A DNA stretch of 64,000 nucleotides from Bradyrhizobium quebecense (GTDB taxonomy: Bacteria > Pseudomonadota > Alphaproteobacteria > Rhizobiales > Xanthobacteraceae), in the NCBI RefSeq assembly GCF_013373795.3, contig NZ_CP088022.1, positions 1,860,001 through 1,924,000 of the forward strand. Direction: 5' to 3'. The notes beneath the pieces are model-generated. The model saw only the letters and a program-made list of their open reading frames with translations, was not told where the DNA came from and made no database searches. The translations under genes were made by a program, and so were the position numbers. Position 1 is the first letter of the stretch, and each line of letters opens with the position of its first letter. Below are positions 31,873-41,116 of the stretch, in pieces.

Positions 31873-32193
31873 TCATCAACCAAATCAAAGCGATTTGTGC
31901 TGTCCAGTCCTTGCGCGGAAAATATTCCGCTTGGTGTTTGACCCAACTCAGATGTTCAATTGGCCCGTCTCACCCGATCGAGGGGCGCTGCGCATCGTCA
32001 GGAGTGTTGCGGTGAGATGCGGTGGACGCCGGGCATGCGCGAGACGACATGCATGCGAGGCGGACGGCGAAATCGTGTGGTCCTGACGCCCTAGCGGCAG
32101 GTGTCTCGTCGCAGGATGCGCAAGCGTCTTGCGAAGGCGGTGACAAGCAAGCCCAGTCTCACCGGGGAGAGCACGTATAAGCCGTAACCCATC

Positions 32194-32299
32194 GCGCAGG
32201 GAAAGCCGGGATGTTTCCGGTTACACCTGTGGTCCGACCTCCGGTGCTTTTTGTTGCACCGGACCCATGGGTGCGATCGGCACCCGGCTTTCCCTGCGC
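32194..32299. repeat. Structured 106-base palindromic element
   Basis: The outer 17-base arms 32194-32210 and 32283-32299 pair perfectly (GCGCAGGGAAAGCCGGG with CCCGGCTTTCCCTGCGC). Inside, CCGGTGC (32241-32247) pairs with GCACCGG (32256-32262) and further small stems are possible. I recall similar text, in repeated copies, from Bradyrhizobium intergenic regions. It could be a REP-type element or a structured RNA. Confidence 0.7.
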
Positions 32300-32397
32300 C
32301 CTCTGTTTGGAGAGAGCGCGAAACGAAGAGCAGAGCTCGGACGATTCATGTCGCGAGAATGCGAAGCTATGTCCACCGGCCACGCAACATACTCAGT

Positions 32398-32514
32398 GTC
32401 GTCCCTGCGAAAGCAGGGACCCAACCACCTACGCTGATTGGCGCGCGATGCTGGAACGACGAGTCCCGTTCACAACATCCGCGGCGTATGGGTCTCTGCT
32501 ATCGCAGGGACGAC
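32398..32514. repeat. Palindromic repeat, GTCGTCCCTGCG...CGCAGGGACGAC
   Basis: The end arms GTCGTCCCTGCGAAAGCAGG and TCTGCTATCGCAGGGACGAC are near-complementary, each itself containing a small hairpin (CCCTGC...GCAGGG). About 66 bases of unrelated sequence lie between. It resembles REP/BIME-like pairs in Rhizobiales and ends just before the hydrolase stop codon. Confidence 0.7.
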
Positions 32515-32531
32515 AGCGGAGAATCTGGCCC

Positions 32532-33461
32532 TTACCCCTCCGCCTCGAGCCACTCCGCGGCGCCGCGCCACAGCGCGTCGCGGTGGTCGCTGCGGAAGAA
32601 GCCGAAATGGCCGATCGCCTTCGCGCCGGCATCCGCGGGGCGGATCGAGATGATTTCCGGCGTGATCGACGTGAACGCGGAGCACAGCAGCTCGACCGCC
32701 GGCCGCGTCGCCCAGGTGTCGTCGGTGATGACAAGCGCGCGGAGCTTGCCCTTGAACTTCGGAAAATTTTCGCGCGCCGCGAGCGTGGCATCATCGAGCA
32801 GATAGCGCTCGCGCATGACCCAGCCTCGCCATTGCTCGAACGCGCCCCGCGGCAGGTCCATGCCGAGACCGGCCCAGCCGGGCACATAGCCGAGCGTGCG
32901 CGCCAGCGGCAGGCCGATGCCGTTCATGAAGGCGACGACGCGGTAGCGCTCGGGCGAGGCCATCAGCTTCCAGGTGGCGGCCTGCGAGGCGACCAGCAGT
33001 GCGCGGGGAATTTCAGCGTTGTTGGCAAGGAGCCCGAGCGCCTGGCCGCCGAAGGAGTGGCCGACATAGGCGAAGGGGAGGTCGCGGTAGCGATAGCGCA
33101 TCCAGCTCACGGCCGCTGTGGTGTCGAGCGCGGCCCAGTCCGCCATCGTGGCCTTGAAGCCGGCCAGCGACTTCGGCTTGTTGAGGCCGGTCGTCGCCGC
33201 CATCGGCCTCGAGTCGCCGGTGCCGCGGTAGTCGTAGGTCAGCACCGCCGCGCCGCGGCGGGCGAGGTAGCCGGCAAAGCCGCGATAGACCTTTCGGGGC
33301 ACGGCGGTCGCCGAGTTGATCAGGACGGCGTGGCGCTTCCTGCCGCGCGGCAGGAACAGCGTCGCGGCGAGCGGATAGCCGTCCGCGGCCGGCACGACGA
33401 TGTCGTCGCTAAAAACGTCGTCCAGCGCGGCGGCGGCTGCGGCAATTTCCCTGGCATTCAT
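32532..33461 (-). CDS. Alpha/beta hydrolase (serine aminopeptidase/YheT-like)
   Basis: 309 residues from ATG 33461 (MNAREIAAAAAALDDVFSDD); a TTG 39 bases upstream is a weaker alternative. The core strands AVLINSATAVPRKVYRGFAG and VLTYDYRGTGDSRP precede the nucleophile elbow GHSFGGQALG (Ser). The acid lies near VITDDTWATRP and the His near IGHFGFF. No signal peptide, so cytosolic. The DYRGTGDSRP text and the C-terminal HFGFFRSDHRDALWRGAAEW resemble predicted alpha/beta hydrolases of COG4757. Substrate unknown. Confidence 0.85.
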   Translation of the reverse strand: MNAREIAAAAAALDDVFSDDIVVPAADGYPLAATLFLPRGRKRHAVLINSATAVPRKVYRGFAGYLARRGAAVLTYDYRGTGDSRPMAATTGLNKPKSLAGFKATMADWAALDTTAAVSWMRYRYRDLPFAYVGHSFGGQALGLLANNAEIPRALLVASQAATWKLMASPERYRVVAFMNGIGLPLARTLGYVPGWAGLGMDLPRGAFEQWRGWVMRERYLLDDATLAARENFPKFKGKLRALVITDDTWATRPAVELLCSAFTSITPEIISIRPADAGAKAIGHFGFFRSDHRDALWRGAAEWLEAEG

Positions 33462-33607
33462 GGTATGGTCCAGCAAATGCGAATTCGTATTTTCCTGCAA
33501 GAGTTTGACGGGATTGCAGGAATCCTTCTAGCGGGGGAGCGGATGGCTGTGTATAAGCCCACCTTTCCCGTCGATTAAGTCGCGGTTTTTGCTCAGGAGT
33601 TGACCTC

Positions 33608-34996
33608 ATGTCCGAGCGGTGGACACCCGATAGCTGGCGCGCCAAGAAGGTGCTGCAGGTGCCCGATTATCCCGATGCCAAGGCATTGGCCGATGTCGAG
33701 GCGCAGCTTGCGACCTTTCCGCCGCTAGTGTTCGCGGGCGAGGCGCGCAACCTGAAGAAGGCGCTGGGGCGGGTCTGCGCCGGCGAAGCCTTCCTGCTGC
33801 AGGGTGGCGACTGCGCCGAGAGCTTTGCCGAGCACGGCGCCAACAATATCCGCGACTTCTTCCGCGTGCTGCTGCAGATGGCCGTGGTCATGACCTATGC
33901 CGGCGCGCTGCCGGTGGTGAAGGTCGGCCGCATTGCAGGCCAATTCGCCAAACCGCGCTCGTCGCCGACCGAGAAGCAGGGCGATGTCGAGTTGCCGAGC
34001 TATCGCGGCGACATCGTCAACGACATCGCCTTCACGCCGGAAGCGCGGATTCCCGACCCGCAGCGCCAGCTGATGGCCTATCGCCAATCCGCGGCGACGC
34101 TGAACCTGCTGCGCGCGTTCGCCACCGGCGGCTTTGCCAATCTCGGCAGCGTGCATCAATGGATGCTCGGCTTCCTGAAGGATTCACCGCAGTCCCGCCG
34201 CTACAAGGAGCTGGCCGACCGCATCTCCGACGCCCTGAACTTCATGCGCGCCTGCGGCCTCGATCTCGAGAGCCATCCGGAGCTCCGCGCCACCGATTTC
34301 TACACCAGCCACGAGGCGCTCTTGCTCGGCTACGAGCAGGCGATGACGCGGGTCGATTCCACCACCGGCGACTGGTACGCGACCTCGGGCCACATGATCT
34401 GGATCGGCGACCGCACCCGGCAGCTCGATCACGGCCATGTCGAATATTTCCGCGGCATCAAGAACCCGATCGGCCTGAAATGCGGTCCGTCGCTGAAGCC
34501 CGACGAGTTGCTGAAGTTGATCGACGTGCTGAACCCCGACAACGAGCCGGGACGCCTGACGCTGATCAACCGCTTCGGCGCCGACAAGGTCGGCGACCAT
34601 CTGCCGGGCCTGATCCGCGCCGTGCAGCGGGAAGGCCGCAAGGTGGTGTGGTCGTGCGATCCGATGCACGGCAACACCATCACCTCGACCTCGGGCTACA
34701 AGACGCGGCCGTTCGACCGCGTGCTGTCCGAGGTGAAGGCGTTCTTCCAGATCCACGCCGCCGAAGGCACCCATGCCGGCGGCGTGCATCTGGAGATGAC
34801 CGGGCAGGACGTCACCGAGTGCATCGGCGGTGCGCGCGCCATCACCGATGAGGATCTCAACGATCGCTACCACACGGTCTGCGATCCCCGCCTCAACGCC
34901 GAACAGTCGATCGACATGGCCTTCCTGATCGCCGAGCTCCTGAAGCAGGAGCGCGCCGGCAAGGTCAAACCGATGCCGGCCGCCGCTGGGTTGTGA
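33608..34996 (+). CDS. aroG: Class II 3-deoxy-7-phosphoheptulonate (DAHP) synthase
   Basis: 462 residues from ATG 33608, preceded by AGGAG about nine bases upstream. Plant/actinobacterial-type (class II) signatures are clear: [54 protein letters not shown] and [18 protein letters not shown]. The enzyme condenses phosphoenolpyruvate and erythrose-4-phosphate, the first step of aromatic amino-acid synthesis. It carries the Cys, Glu, His and Asp metal ligands. The symbol aroG is used loosely; class II is distinct from E. coli AroG. Confidence 0.95.
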   Translation: MSERWTPDSWRAKKVLQVPDYPDAKALADVEAQLATFPPLVFAGEARNLKKALGRVCAGEAFLLQGGDCAESFAEHGANNIRDFFRVLLQMAVVMTYAGALPVVKVGRIAGQFAKPRSSPTEKQGDVELPSYRGDIVNDIAFTPEARIPDPQRQLMAYRQSAATLNLLRAFATGGFANLGSVHQWMLGFLKDSPQSRRYKELADRISDALNFMRACGLDLESHPELRATDFYTSHEALLLGYEQAMTRVDSTTGDWYATSGHMIWIGDRTRQLDHGHVEYFRGIKNPIGLKCGPSLKPDELLKLIDVLNPDNEPGRLTLINRFGADKVGDHLPGLIRAVQREGRKVVWSCDPMHGNTITSTSGYKTRPFDRVLSEVKAFFQIHAAEGTHAGGVHLEMTGQDVTECIGGARAITDEDLNDRYHTVCDPRLNAEQSIDMAFLIAELLKQERAGKVKPMPAAAGL

Positions 34997-35025
34997 TTTG
35001 GGGGCCGTGACTTGAGGGCAGGGAC

Positions 35026-35379
35026 TTGCTGAGGTTCTGGCGAGCCACCATCAACTCGCGCAACGGGCTGGCCTTCGCCATTCGCTCGGAGCAGGCGATT
35101 CGCGAGGAGGTGGTGGCACTGGTGCTGTCGGTGCCGCTGGCCTGGCTGGTCGGCGCCACCGTGATGCGCCGGGTCGAGCTGGTCGCAACCGTGGTGCTGG
35201 TGCTTGTGATCGAGCTGCTCAACACCGCGATCGAGAAGCTCGCCGACCGCCTGACCATGGATCACGATCCACAGATCGGGCGGGTCAAGGACATGGGCTC
35301 CGCCGCCGTCGGCGTCGCGCTTGTGATGGCCGGGCTGTTCTGGCTGTTCGCCCTCGCTGAGCGCATGGGCGCGTTCTGA
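35026..35379 (+). CDS. dgkA: Diacylglycerol kinase (DgkA family)
   Basis: 117 residues from TTG 35026; an in-frame stop at 35008-35010 excludes longer starts. Three hydrophobic segments and the signature EELLNTAIEKLADR-like stretch (VIELLNTAIEKLADRLT) followed by HDPQIGRVKDMGSAAV are conserved in the small integral-membrane kinase. It recycles diacylglycerol to phosphatidic acid at the inner membrane using ATP. The unusual start codon suggests weak translation. It begins 30 bases after the DAHP synthase stop. Confidence 0.9.
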   Translation: MLRFWRATINSRNGLAFAIRSEQAIREEVVALVLSVPLAWLVGATVMRRVELVATVVLVLVIELLNTAIEKLADRLTMDHDPQIGRVKDMGSAAVGVALVMAGLFWLFALAERMGAF

Positions 35380-35382
35380 TCC

Positions 35383-35431
35383 GAGCATGATCCGGAAAAG
35401 TGGAGACCGGTTTTCCAATCAGATCATGCTC
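35383..35431. repeat. Short dispersed repeat, GAGCATGAT...ATCATGCTC
   Basis: Arms 35383-35391 and 35423-35431 are exactly complementary, with a core of CCGGAAAAGTGGAGACCGGT. This is a common alphaproteobacterial intergenic element. The core resembles those at 28513 and 46997. Confidence 0.7.
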
Positions 35432-35447
35432 AAAACAAGAGAACGAC

Positions 35448-35482
35448 GGTCATGGTGCGATTTCTGCAATCGCACCATGACC
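35448..35482. promoter_or_regulatory. 15-base perfect inverted repeat upstream of nadE
   Basis: GGTCATGGTGCGATT (35448-35462) pairs perfectly with AATCGCACCATGACC (35468-35482) around the five-base loop TCTGC. It lies 45 bases before the nadE start. It could be an operator or an attenuator-like stem; there is no T-run after it, so a simple terminator is unlikely. Confidence 0.55.
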
Positions 35483-35526
35483 GGAGCACCATTGAAGTTT
35501 GCTCTTGTGCGGGACAACATAACGGT

Positions 35527-37278
35527 ATGAGCGAACAACAGATCAAGATCACCCTCGCGCAACTCAATCCGACGGTCGGTGACGTCACCGGCAACGCCGC
35601 GAAGGCACGCGCCGCGCGCGACAAGGCGAAAGCCGACGGGGCCGATCTCGTCGTGCTCTCGGAACTGTTCATCGCCGGCTATCCGCCGGAGGATCTGGTG
35701 CTGAAGCCGGCGTTCCAGTCGGCTTGCCGCGCCGCGATCGAGGAACTGGCGCGCGAGACCAAGGATGGCGGCCCGGCGATGCTGATCGGCACGCCCTGGG
35801 TCGAGGACGGCAAGCTCTACAATGCCTGCGCGTTGCTCGACGGCGGACGCATCGCCGCGCTGCGCTTCAAGGCCAACCTGCCGAACTACGGCGTGTTCGA
35901 CGAGAAGCGGCTGTTCGCGCGCGGCCCGGCATCGGGCCCGGTGACGGTGCGCGGCGTGCGCATCGGGGTGCCGATCTGCGAGGACATCTGGCTCGAGGAA
36001 TCCGAGGACTACGAGAACGTCGTCGAGTGCCTGGCCGAGACCGGCGCCGAGATCCTGATCGTGCCGAACGGCTCGCCCTATGCCCGGGACAAGACCGATC
36101 TGCGGCTGTCGATCGTGGTGGCGCGCGTCACCGAGAGCGGACTGCCGCTGATCTATCTCAATGAGATGGGCGGCCAGGATGAGCTGATCTTCGACGGCGC
36201 CTCGTTTGCGCTCAATGCCGATCTCTCCGTAGCGGCGCAGCTTCCGGCGTTCGAGGAGAACATCACGACGCTGACGTGGCGCAAGGCGGCCGATGGCTGG
36301 CGCTGCAATGGGCCGATCACGGCGCAGCTCGAGGGCGACAAGGCCGATTACGCGGCCTGCGTGCTCGGCCTGCGCGACTATGTCCGCAAGAACGGTTTTC
36401 CCGGCGTGCTGCTCGGCGTCTCCGGTGGCATCGACTCGGCGCTGTGTGCCGCGATCGCGGTCGATGCGCTCGGCGCCGACAAGGTGCGCGGCGTGATGCT
36501 GCCGTTCCGCTACACCGCCCAGGTCTCGCTCGACGATGCCGCCAAGCTCGCAGCCGCGCTCGGCATCCGCTACGAGATCCTGCCGATTGCCGACGCCGTC
36601 AACGGGTTTGAGGCAATTCTCGCGCCGGTGTTCAAAGGGCTGGAGCGCGACATCACCGAGGAAAACTTGCAGGCGCGCGCCCGCGGCACGCTGTTGATGG
36701 CGATCTCCAACAAGACCGGCGCCATGGTGGTGACGACCGGCAACAAGTCGGAAATGTCGGTCGGCTACGCCACGCTGTATGGCGACATGAACGGCGGCTT
36801 CAACCCGATCAAGGACATCTACAAGACCGAGGTGTTCCGCCTGTCGAGCCTGCGCAATGAATGGAAGCCGGACGGCGCGCTTGGGCCGTCGGGCGAGGTG
36901 ATCCCGGTCAATATCATCATCCGGCCGCCGACCGCTGAGTTGCGCGAGAACCAGACCGACCAGGATTCGCTGCCGCCCTACGAGGTGCTGGATGCGATCC
37001 TGGAGCGGCTGGTGGAGCGCGAGGAGCCGCTTGCGACCATCATCGAGGCCGGCTTCGACCGCGATGTGGTGACCCGCGTCGATCGCCTGCTCAACATCGC
37101 CGAATACAAGCGCCGGCAGGCCGCACCCGGGGTGAAGGTGACGCGGAAGAACTTCGGCCGCGACCGCCGCTATCCCATCACCAACCGCTTCCGCGATTTC
37201 GGCAAGGCGCTGCCGGAGCCCGACGAGAAGCTGGTGACGCGCGGCTCGCGCGCGTCGGCGGAAGCGTTCGAGGGGTGA
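35527..37278 (+). CDS. nadE: Glutamine-dependent NAD+ synthetase
   Basis: 583 residues from ATG 35527; the frame is open further upstream but family sequence begins at MSEQQIKITLAQLNPTVGD. The N-terminal nitrilase-type glutaminase has the Glu-Lys-Cys triad (LSELFIAGYPPED, FKANLPNYGVFDEKR, VPICEDIW). The C-terminal synthetase has the PP-loop GVSGGIDSALCA and the adenylate-binding text TTGNKSEMSVGYATLYGD. It amidates nicotinate adenine dinucleotide to NAD+ with ammonia channelled from glutamine. A perfect inverted repeat lies just upstream. Confidence 0.95.
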   Translation: MSEQQIKITLAQLNPTVGDVTGNAAKARAARDKAKADGADLVVLSELFIAGYPPEDLVLKPAFQSACRAAIEELARETKDGGPAMLIGTPWVEDGKLYNACALLDGGRIAALRFKANLPNYGVFDEKRLFARGPASGPVTVRGVRIGVPICEDIWLEESEDYENVVECLAETGAEILIVPNGSPYARDKTDLRLSIVVARVTESGLPLIYLNEMGGQDELIFDGASFALNADLSVAAQLPAFEENITTLTWRKAADGWRCNGPITAQLEGDKADYAACVLGLRDYVRKNGFPGVLLGVSGGIDSALCAAIAVDALGADKVRGVMLPFRYTAQVSLDDAAKLAAALGIRYEILPIADAVNGFEAILAPVFKGLERDITEENLQARARGTLLMAISNKTGAMVVTTGNKSEMSVGYATLYGDMNGGFNPIKDIYKTEVFRLSSLRNEWKPDGALGPSGEVIPVNIIIRPPTAELRENQTDQDSLPPYEVLDAILERLVEREEPLATIIEAGFDRDVVTRVDRLLNIAEYKRRQAAPGVKVTRKNFGRDRRYPITNRFRDFGKALPEPDEKLVTRGSRASAEAFEG

Positions 37279-37281
37279 GCC

Positions 37282-38433
37282 TTACTGCTTTTTCGGGATG
37301 AAGGTCGGGCCGACCGTGCGGATCTGGCCGTCGCTCGCGGGTGCGGCAGGCGCAGTGGCGTCAGCGGCGGGGGGCTGCTGCGGTTGAGCCGCCGCTGCGG
37401 GCGCGCCCTTCTTGCCGGCGGCAGCCTTGGTCTGCGCGCGCTGCTGCATCTTCCGCGCGCTCTCCTCGGTGACGATGATGTCGCCCTGCTGCGCGGCGGA
37501 CGCCTGGTCGTCGACCGCCTTCAGCGCCTCCGCCCAGCTCTGGCCGGCCGCCTTGCAGGAGCAGGACGGATTGAACTCGGTGCGGTACTTGAAGGCGTTC
37601 GGCAGCGACGAGTAGGACTGGCCGCTGATCGAGACCGCCTGGTTGATGTCCTCGCCGGGATTGCGGTAGGCGAACAGGCTGGCCTCCGCGGCCGGGCACT
37701 GCGCCTTGCAGATTTGTTCGTCGGCGGCAAAGCGCGCCTGCGAGGTCGCGAACGAGATCGGGAAATAGGCGCCGTCGCAGGTGCGGACGCAGACGGTGCG
37801 GAAGGTGCCGGACTGCCCGCCATATTGCGCGTCAGGCGGCGGAAGCGGTTCGTTGGGATTGCCACCGCCGCCGCCGCCGAACAGGTTCTCGATGAAATTG
37901 CCGGGGCCGCGCGCGGCCGCCGCGTATTGCGGGCCGCAATTGTTCTGCGCCAGCGCGGTCAGCACCGAGCGGCGCTGGTTCTCGCGGTCGGCGCCGCCGA
38001 GCCCGCCGGTGCGCAGCCGCTCGAGATTTGCGGTCATCTGGTCGAGATTGGCGCGCATCTGCTGGATCTGGTTGTTGACCGGTCCGCACTGCGCCGAGTT
38101 GTTGTTGAAGAGCGAAAGGAATCCGGAACTGTCGCAGCCCATGCGCCGGGCCTGCGCGGTCACGCGATCCAGCTCGCCCTGCTGCCGGGTTGCAGCGTCC
38201 TGATAGCGGCGGATCTGCTCGTCCTTGGCCGGATCGCCGCCGCCGCGATCGATCGCGGCTAGCTGGCCCTCCAGCCGCGCGCACATCGGATTGGCCTGCG
38301 CGCCTTGGGGAGCCGGGCCGGGTGGGCCCGGAGGCACCTGCGCCAGGGCATGCGTGGCGGGCAGGGCGATGCCGGCCAGCACGGCGCAAGCCAAGAACCA
38401 ACGGGAGAAGCGAGAACGGGAGCTATGGGGCAT
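37282..38433 (-). CDS. Exported DUF2865 protein
   Basis: 383 residues from ATG 38433. A signal peptide (residues 1-32, ending ALAQ) leads into a Pro-rich stretch. A coiled-coil half follows (about residues 48-150, with LDQMTANLERLRTG), then a Cys-rich half with FRTVCVRTCDGAYFPISFAT, EQICKAQCPAAEASLFAY and PSCSCKAAGQSW. This is the DUF2865 pattern, restricted to Rhizobiales. The tail is Ala/Pro/Gln-rich. It converges with nadE, ending three bases after it. Role unknown, presumably in the cell envelope. Confidence 0.88.
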   Translation of the reverse strand: MPHSSRSRFSRWFLACAVLAGIALPATHALAQVPPGPPGPAPQGAQANPMCARLEGQLAAIDRGGGDPAKDEQIRRYQDAATRQQGELDRVTAQARRMGCDSSGFLSLFNNNSAQCGPVNNQIQQMRANLDQMTANLERLRTGGLGGADRENQRRSVLTALAQNNCGPQYAAAARGPGNFIENLFGGGGGGNPNEPLPPPDAQYGGQSGTFRTVCVRTCDGAYFPISFATSQARFAADEQICKAQCPAAEASLFAYRNPGEDINQAVSISGQSYSSLPNAFKYRTEFNPSCSCKAAGQSWAEALKAVDDQASAAQQGDIIVTEESARKMQQRAQTKAAAGKKGAPAAAAQPQQPPAADATAPAAPASDGQIRTVGPTFIPKKQ

Positions 38434-38577
38434 ATCCGGCCATTAAAACGACGCCGCGCGGCGATCAACGCCAAAGCGCGCGGCCAGGACCACCTGCAAT
38501 AGCCGTTTCTCGCGGCAGCGTCACGTCGTTTCCGGGGCGCCGATGTGGCAATAACCCCGTTTGTCCAGCGGCTTGGC

Positions 38578-38901
38578 TCAGCGCTGGCAGGTGATGGCGA
38601 CGTATTCGCCGCAGCTATTGCCGGTGCAGGTCTCGCCCGCGGCGTGCGGAACCGCGCCGGTGATCTCGTCGGGATCGACGCGGCGGTAACTGGTGGCCTG
38701 CGCAAAATCGCGTGACCGGCAATAGGCGCGGGCGGCGGACGCGCCGCAGCGGTCGCCGTGGGCCAGGCACTGGTCGATGCCGTAGCCGTCGGCCTGGTTG
38801 GCGACGATGAAAACGCGGCTGTCGGCCAGCGCGGCCGAGGGGGCAAGGAAGCAAGGGGCAACGAAGAGCGTGCAGGCAATCAATGCTGAAATGGGCCGCA
38901 T
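38578..38901 (-). CDS. Small secreted Cys-rich protein
   Basis: 107 residues from ATG 38901 (MRPISALIACTLFVAPCFLA). The signal peptide ends at ALAD (about residue 28). The mature part contains six Cys (DQCLAHGDRC, AYCRSRDF, ETCTGNSC, ITCQ), suggesting disulfide-stabilised folding in the periplasm. It is transcribed in the same direction as DUF2865, about 140 bases upstream of it. Found by its signal peptide and coding style; no named family recognised. Confidence 0.7.
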   Translation of the reverse strand: MRPISALIACTLFVAPCFLAPSAALADSRVFIVANQADGYGIDQCLAHGDRCGASAARAYCRSRDFAQATSYRRVDPDEITGAVPHAAGETCTGNSCGEYVAITCQR

Positions 38902-39197
38902 GGTGCACCAGTGAAAATGGCGGGGAATCCGCTGGCCCTCCCGTACGCCCAAATTCTTAATAATGATTAACCATGAGGACATTGGCGTGATTTTGGCGCG
39001 GGGCGGGGTACAAAGCGCCTGAAAGCAAGCCCCTTGACGCGATAAAGGGGCCGTGAGACATGGTGGAACCATGAACGGCCACCTCGCCATCTGCAGCATT
39101 TGCCGCGAGATTATGAGCTAGCGATTCGCTGGCTGAGGCCGTCTTTTCTCAATCCCCTGAGAATCACTGGACGCCCGGCCGCAAGGGACGGTGATCC

Positions 39198-40613
39198 ATG
39201 GAATTGCGCCTTTACGATACGTTGACCCGGGAGAAGCGGCCCTTCGTGCCGCTCGATGCCGATAATGTCCGCATGTATGCCTGCGGACCGACGGTCTACG
39301 ACTTCGCCCATATCGGCAACGGCCGGGCCGCTGTTGTCTTCGACGTGCTGTTCCGCGCGCTGCGCCATCGCTATGGCACCGATCACGTCACCTATGTCCG
39401 CAACATCACCGACGTCGACGACAAGATCAACGTTCGCGCCGCGCGGGACTATCCCGGCATGCCCTTGAACGAGGCGATCCGCAAGGTCACCGAGCAGACC
39501 TATCAGCAGTACCAGGACGACGTCACGGCGCTGGGCTGCTTGCCGCCGACCGTGCAGCCGCGCGCGACCGAGCATATCCCGGAGATGCGCGCGATCATCG
39601 AGAAGCTGGTCGCCGGCGGCTTTGCCTATGTCGCCGAGGATCACGTGCTGTTCTCGCCGCAGGCGATGAACGCGGCCAATTCAACGCTGCCGCGCTACGG
39701 CGCGCTGTCGAAGCGCTCGCTCGATGAGATGATCGCGGGCGCCCGCGTCGATGTTGCGCCCTACAAGCGCGACAACACCGACTTCGTGCTGTGGAAACCG
39801 TCGAAGCCCGGCGAGCCGTCCTGGCCGTCGCCGGCAGGCATTGCCGTCGAGGGCCGGCCCGGCTGGCACATCGAGTGCTCGGCGATGGCCTGGAAGCATC
39901 TCGGTGAGAAGTTCGACATCCATGGCGGCGGCATCGACCTGGTGTTCCCGCACCATGAGAACGAGCTCGCGCAGACTTGCTGCGCATTCCATACCGACCG
40001 CATGGCCAATGTCTGGATGCACAACGGCTTCCTGCAGATCGAAAGCGAGAAGATGTCAAAGTCGCTCGGCAACTTCTTCACGATCCGCGATCTGCTGGCG
40101 GATTGGCCGGGCGAGGTGCTGCGGCTCAGCATGCTCCGGACGCATTACCGGTCGCCGCTCGACTGGACGCTGAAGAGCGCGGAAGAAGCCGCACGGACGC
40201 TCGACGACTGGTATGCGGTCGCGGCCGACGCCGAGCCCGGCGCGCCGTCGGCCGCGATCGTCGAGGCGCTTTACGACGACCTCAACACGGCGCAGGCCAT
40301 GGCCGTGCTGCACAGCTTGCGCAATGCTGCCGCGAGCAATGAAGCAGGCCGCAAGGAATTTGCCGGTTCGCTGCGGCTGCTCGGCTTCCTGTCGGAGAGC
40401 GCGGCGGCGTGGAAGGGTCGCAAGGAGCAGGCCAGCGGCGTCGATGTTGCCGCGGTCGAGACACTGATCGCTGAGCGCACCACGGCACGTGCGAGGAAGG
40501 ACTTCAAGGAATCCGACCGGATCCGCGATCAGCTCGCCGCGATGGGCGTCGCGATCAAGGACGGCAAGGATGCCGAAGGAAAGCCGATCACGACCTGGGA
40601 GGTTGCGCGATGA
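39198..40613 (+). CDS. cysS: Cysteinyl-tRNA synthetase
   Basis: 471 residues. Class I signatures are present: [11 protein letters not shown] (HIGH variant) near residue 35 and EKMSKSLGN (KMSKS) near residue 284. Zinc-binding residues occur in ACGPTVY, HIECSAM and PHHENELAQ. The C-terminal helical anticodon domain follows. It charges tRNA-Cys in the cytosol. Its stop overlaps the start of the next gene (ATGA), showing coupling with the GNAT and citramalate synthase genes. Confidence 0.96.
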   Translation: MELRLYDTLTREKRPFVPLDADNVRMYACGPTVYDFAHIGNGRAAVVFDVLFRALRHRYGTDHVTYVRNITDVDDKINVRAARDYPGMPLNEAIRKVTEQTYQQYQDDVTALGCLPPTVQPRATEHIPEMRAIIEKLVAGGFAYVAEDHVLFSPQAMNAANSTLPRYGALSKRSLDEMIAGARVDVAPYKRDNTDFVLWKPSKPGEPSWPSPAGIAVEGRPGWHIECSAMAWKHLGEKFDIHGGGIDLVFPHHENELAQTCCAFHTDRMANVWMHNGFLQIESEKMSKSLGNFFTIRDLLADWPGEVLRLSMLRTHYRSPLDWTLKSAEEAARTLDDWYAVAADAEPGAPSAAIVEALYDDLNTAQAMAVLHSLRNAAASNEAGRKEFAGSLRLLGFLSESAAAWKGRKEQASGVDVAAVETLIAERTTARARKDFKESDRIRDQLAAMGVAIKDGKDAEGKPITTWEVAR

Positions 40614-41116
40614 GCCGATCCGCACCCGCATTGCGTCCCTATCTGCCCGACGATGCGCCGCTGCTGGCGGCGATCTTCGCGGCGTCGATCATGGATCTGA
40701 CCGGCGACGATTACAGCGAGGCGCAGCAGGAAGCCTGGGCGATGGCCGCCGACGATGAGGAAGCCTTCGGCAGGAAGCTCGCCGGGCAGCTAACCCTGAT
40801 CGCGACACTGCAGGGCGCGCCGGTTGGATTCGCCTCGCTGAAGGGGGCCGATCACATCGACATGCTCTATGTGCATCCGAGTGCGGTCGGGCAGGGTGCA
40901 GGCAGCGCGTTGTGCGATGCGCTGGAGAAGATCGCGAGCGCCCGCGGCACCAAGGCCCTGAAGGTCGATGCCAGCGACACCGCGCTCGAATTCTTCCGCA
41001 AGCGTGGCTACGTCGCGCAGCAGCGCAATACGGTCACCATCAACGACGAATGGCTCGCCAACACCACGATGCAGAAGACCCTCGACGGCGTTGCCGTGCC
41101 CGGAGGCCACGCATGA
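40610..41116 (+). CDS. GNAT family N-acetyltransferase
   Basis: 168 residues from ATG 40610, overlapping the cysS stop by four bases. The GNAT fold is evident: the N-terminal [20 protein letters not shown] strand-helix, a central beta strand [24 protein letters not shown] carrying the acetyl-CoA pyrophosphate loop (QGAGSAL), and [20 protein letters not shown]. It resembles YafP-like acetyltransferases. The substrate is unknown; its place between cysS and cimA may hint at amino acid or tRNA chemistry, an inference only. Confidence 0.9.
   Translation: MSRSAPALRPYLPDDAPLLAAIFAASIMDLTGDDYSEAQQEAWAMAADDEEAFGRKLAGQLTLIATLQGAPVGFASLKGADHIDMLYVHPSAVGQGAGSALCDALEKIASARGTKALKVDASDTALEFFRKRGYVAQQRNTVTINDEWLANTTMQKTLDGVAVPGGHA

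Noticed and set aside
32211..33578. 455-codon plus-strand frame
   Set aside because: It reads through two palindromic repeats and antisense to an alpha/beta hydrolase gene.
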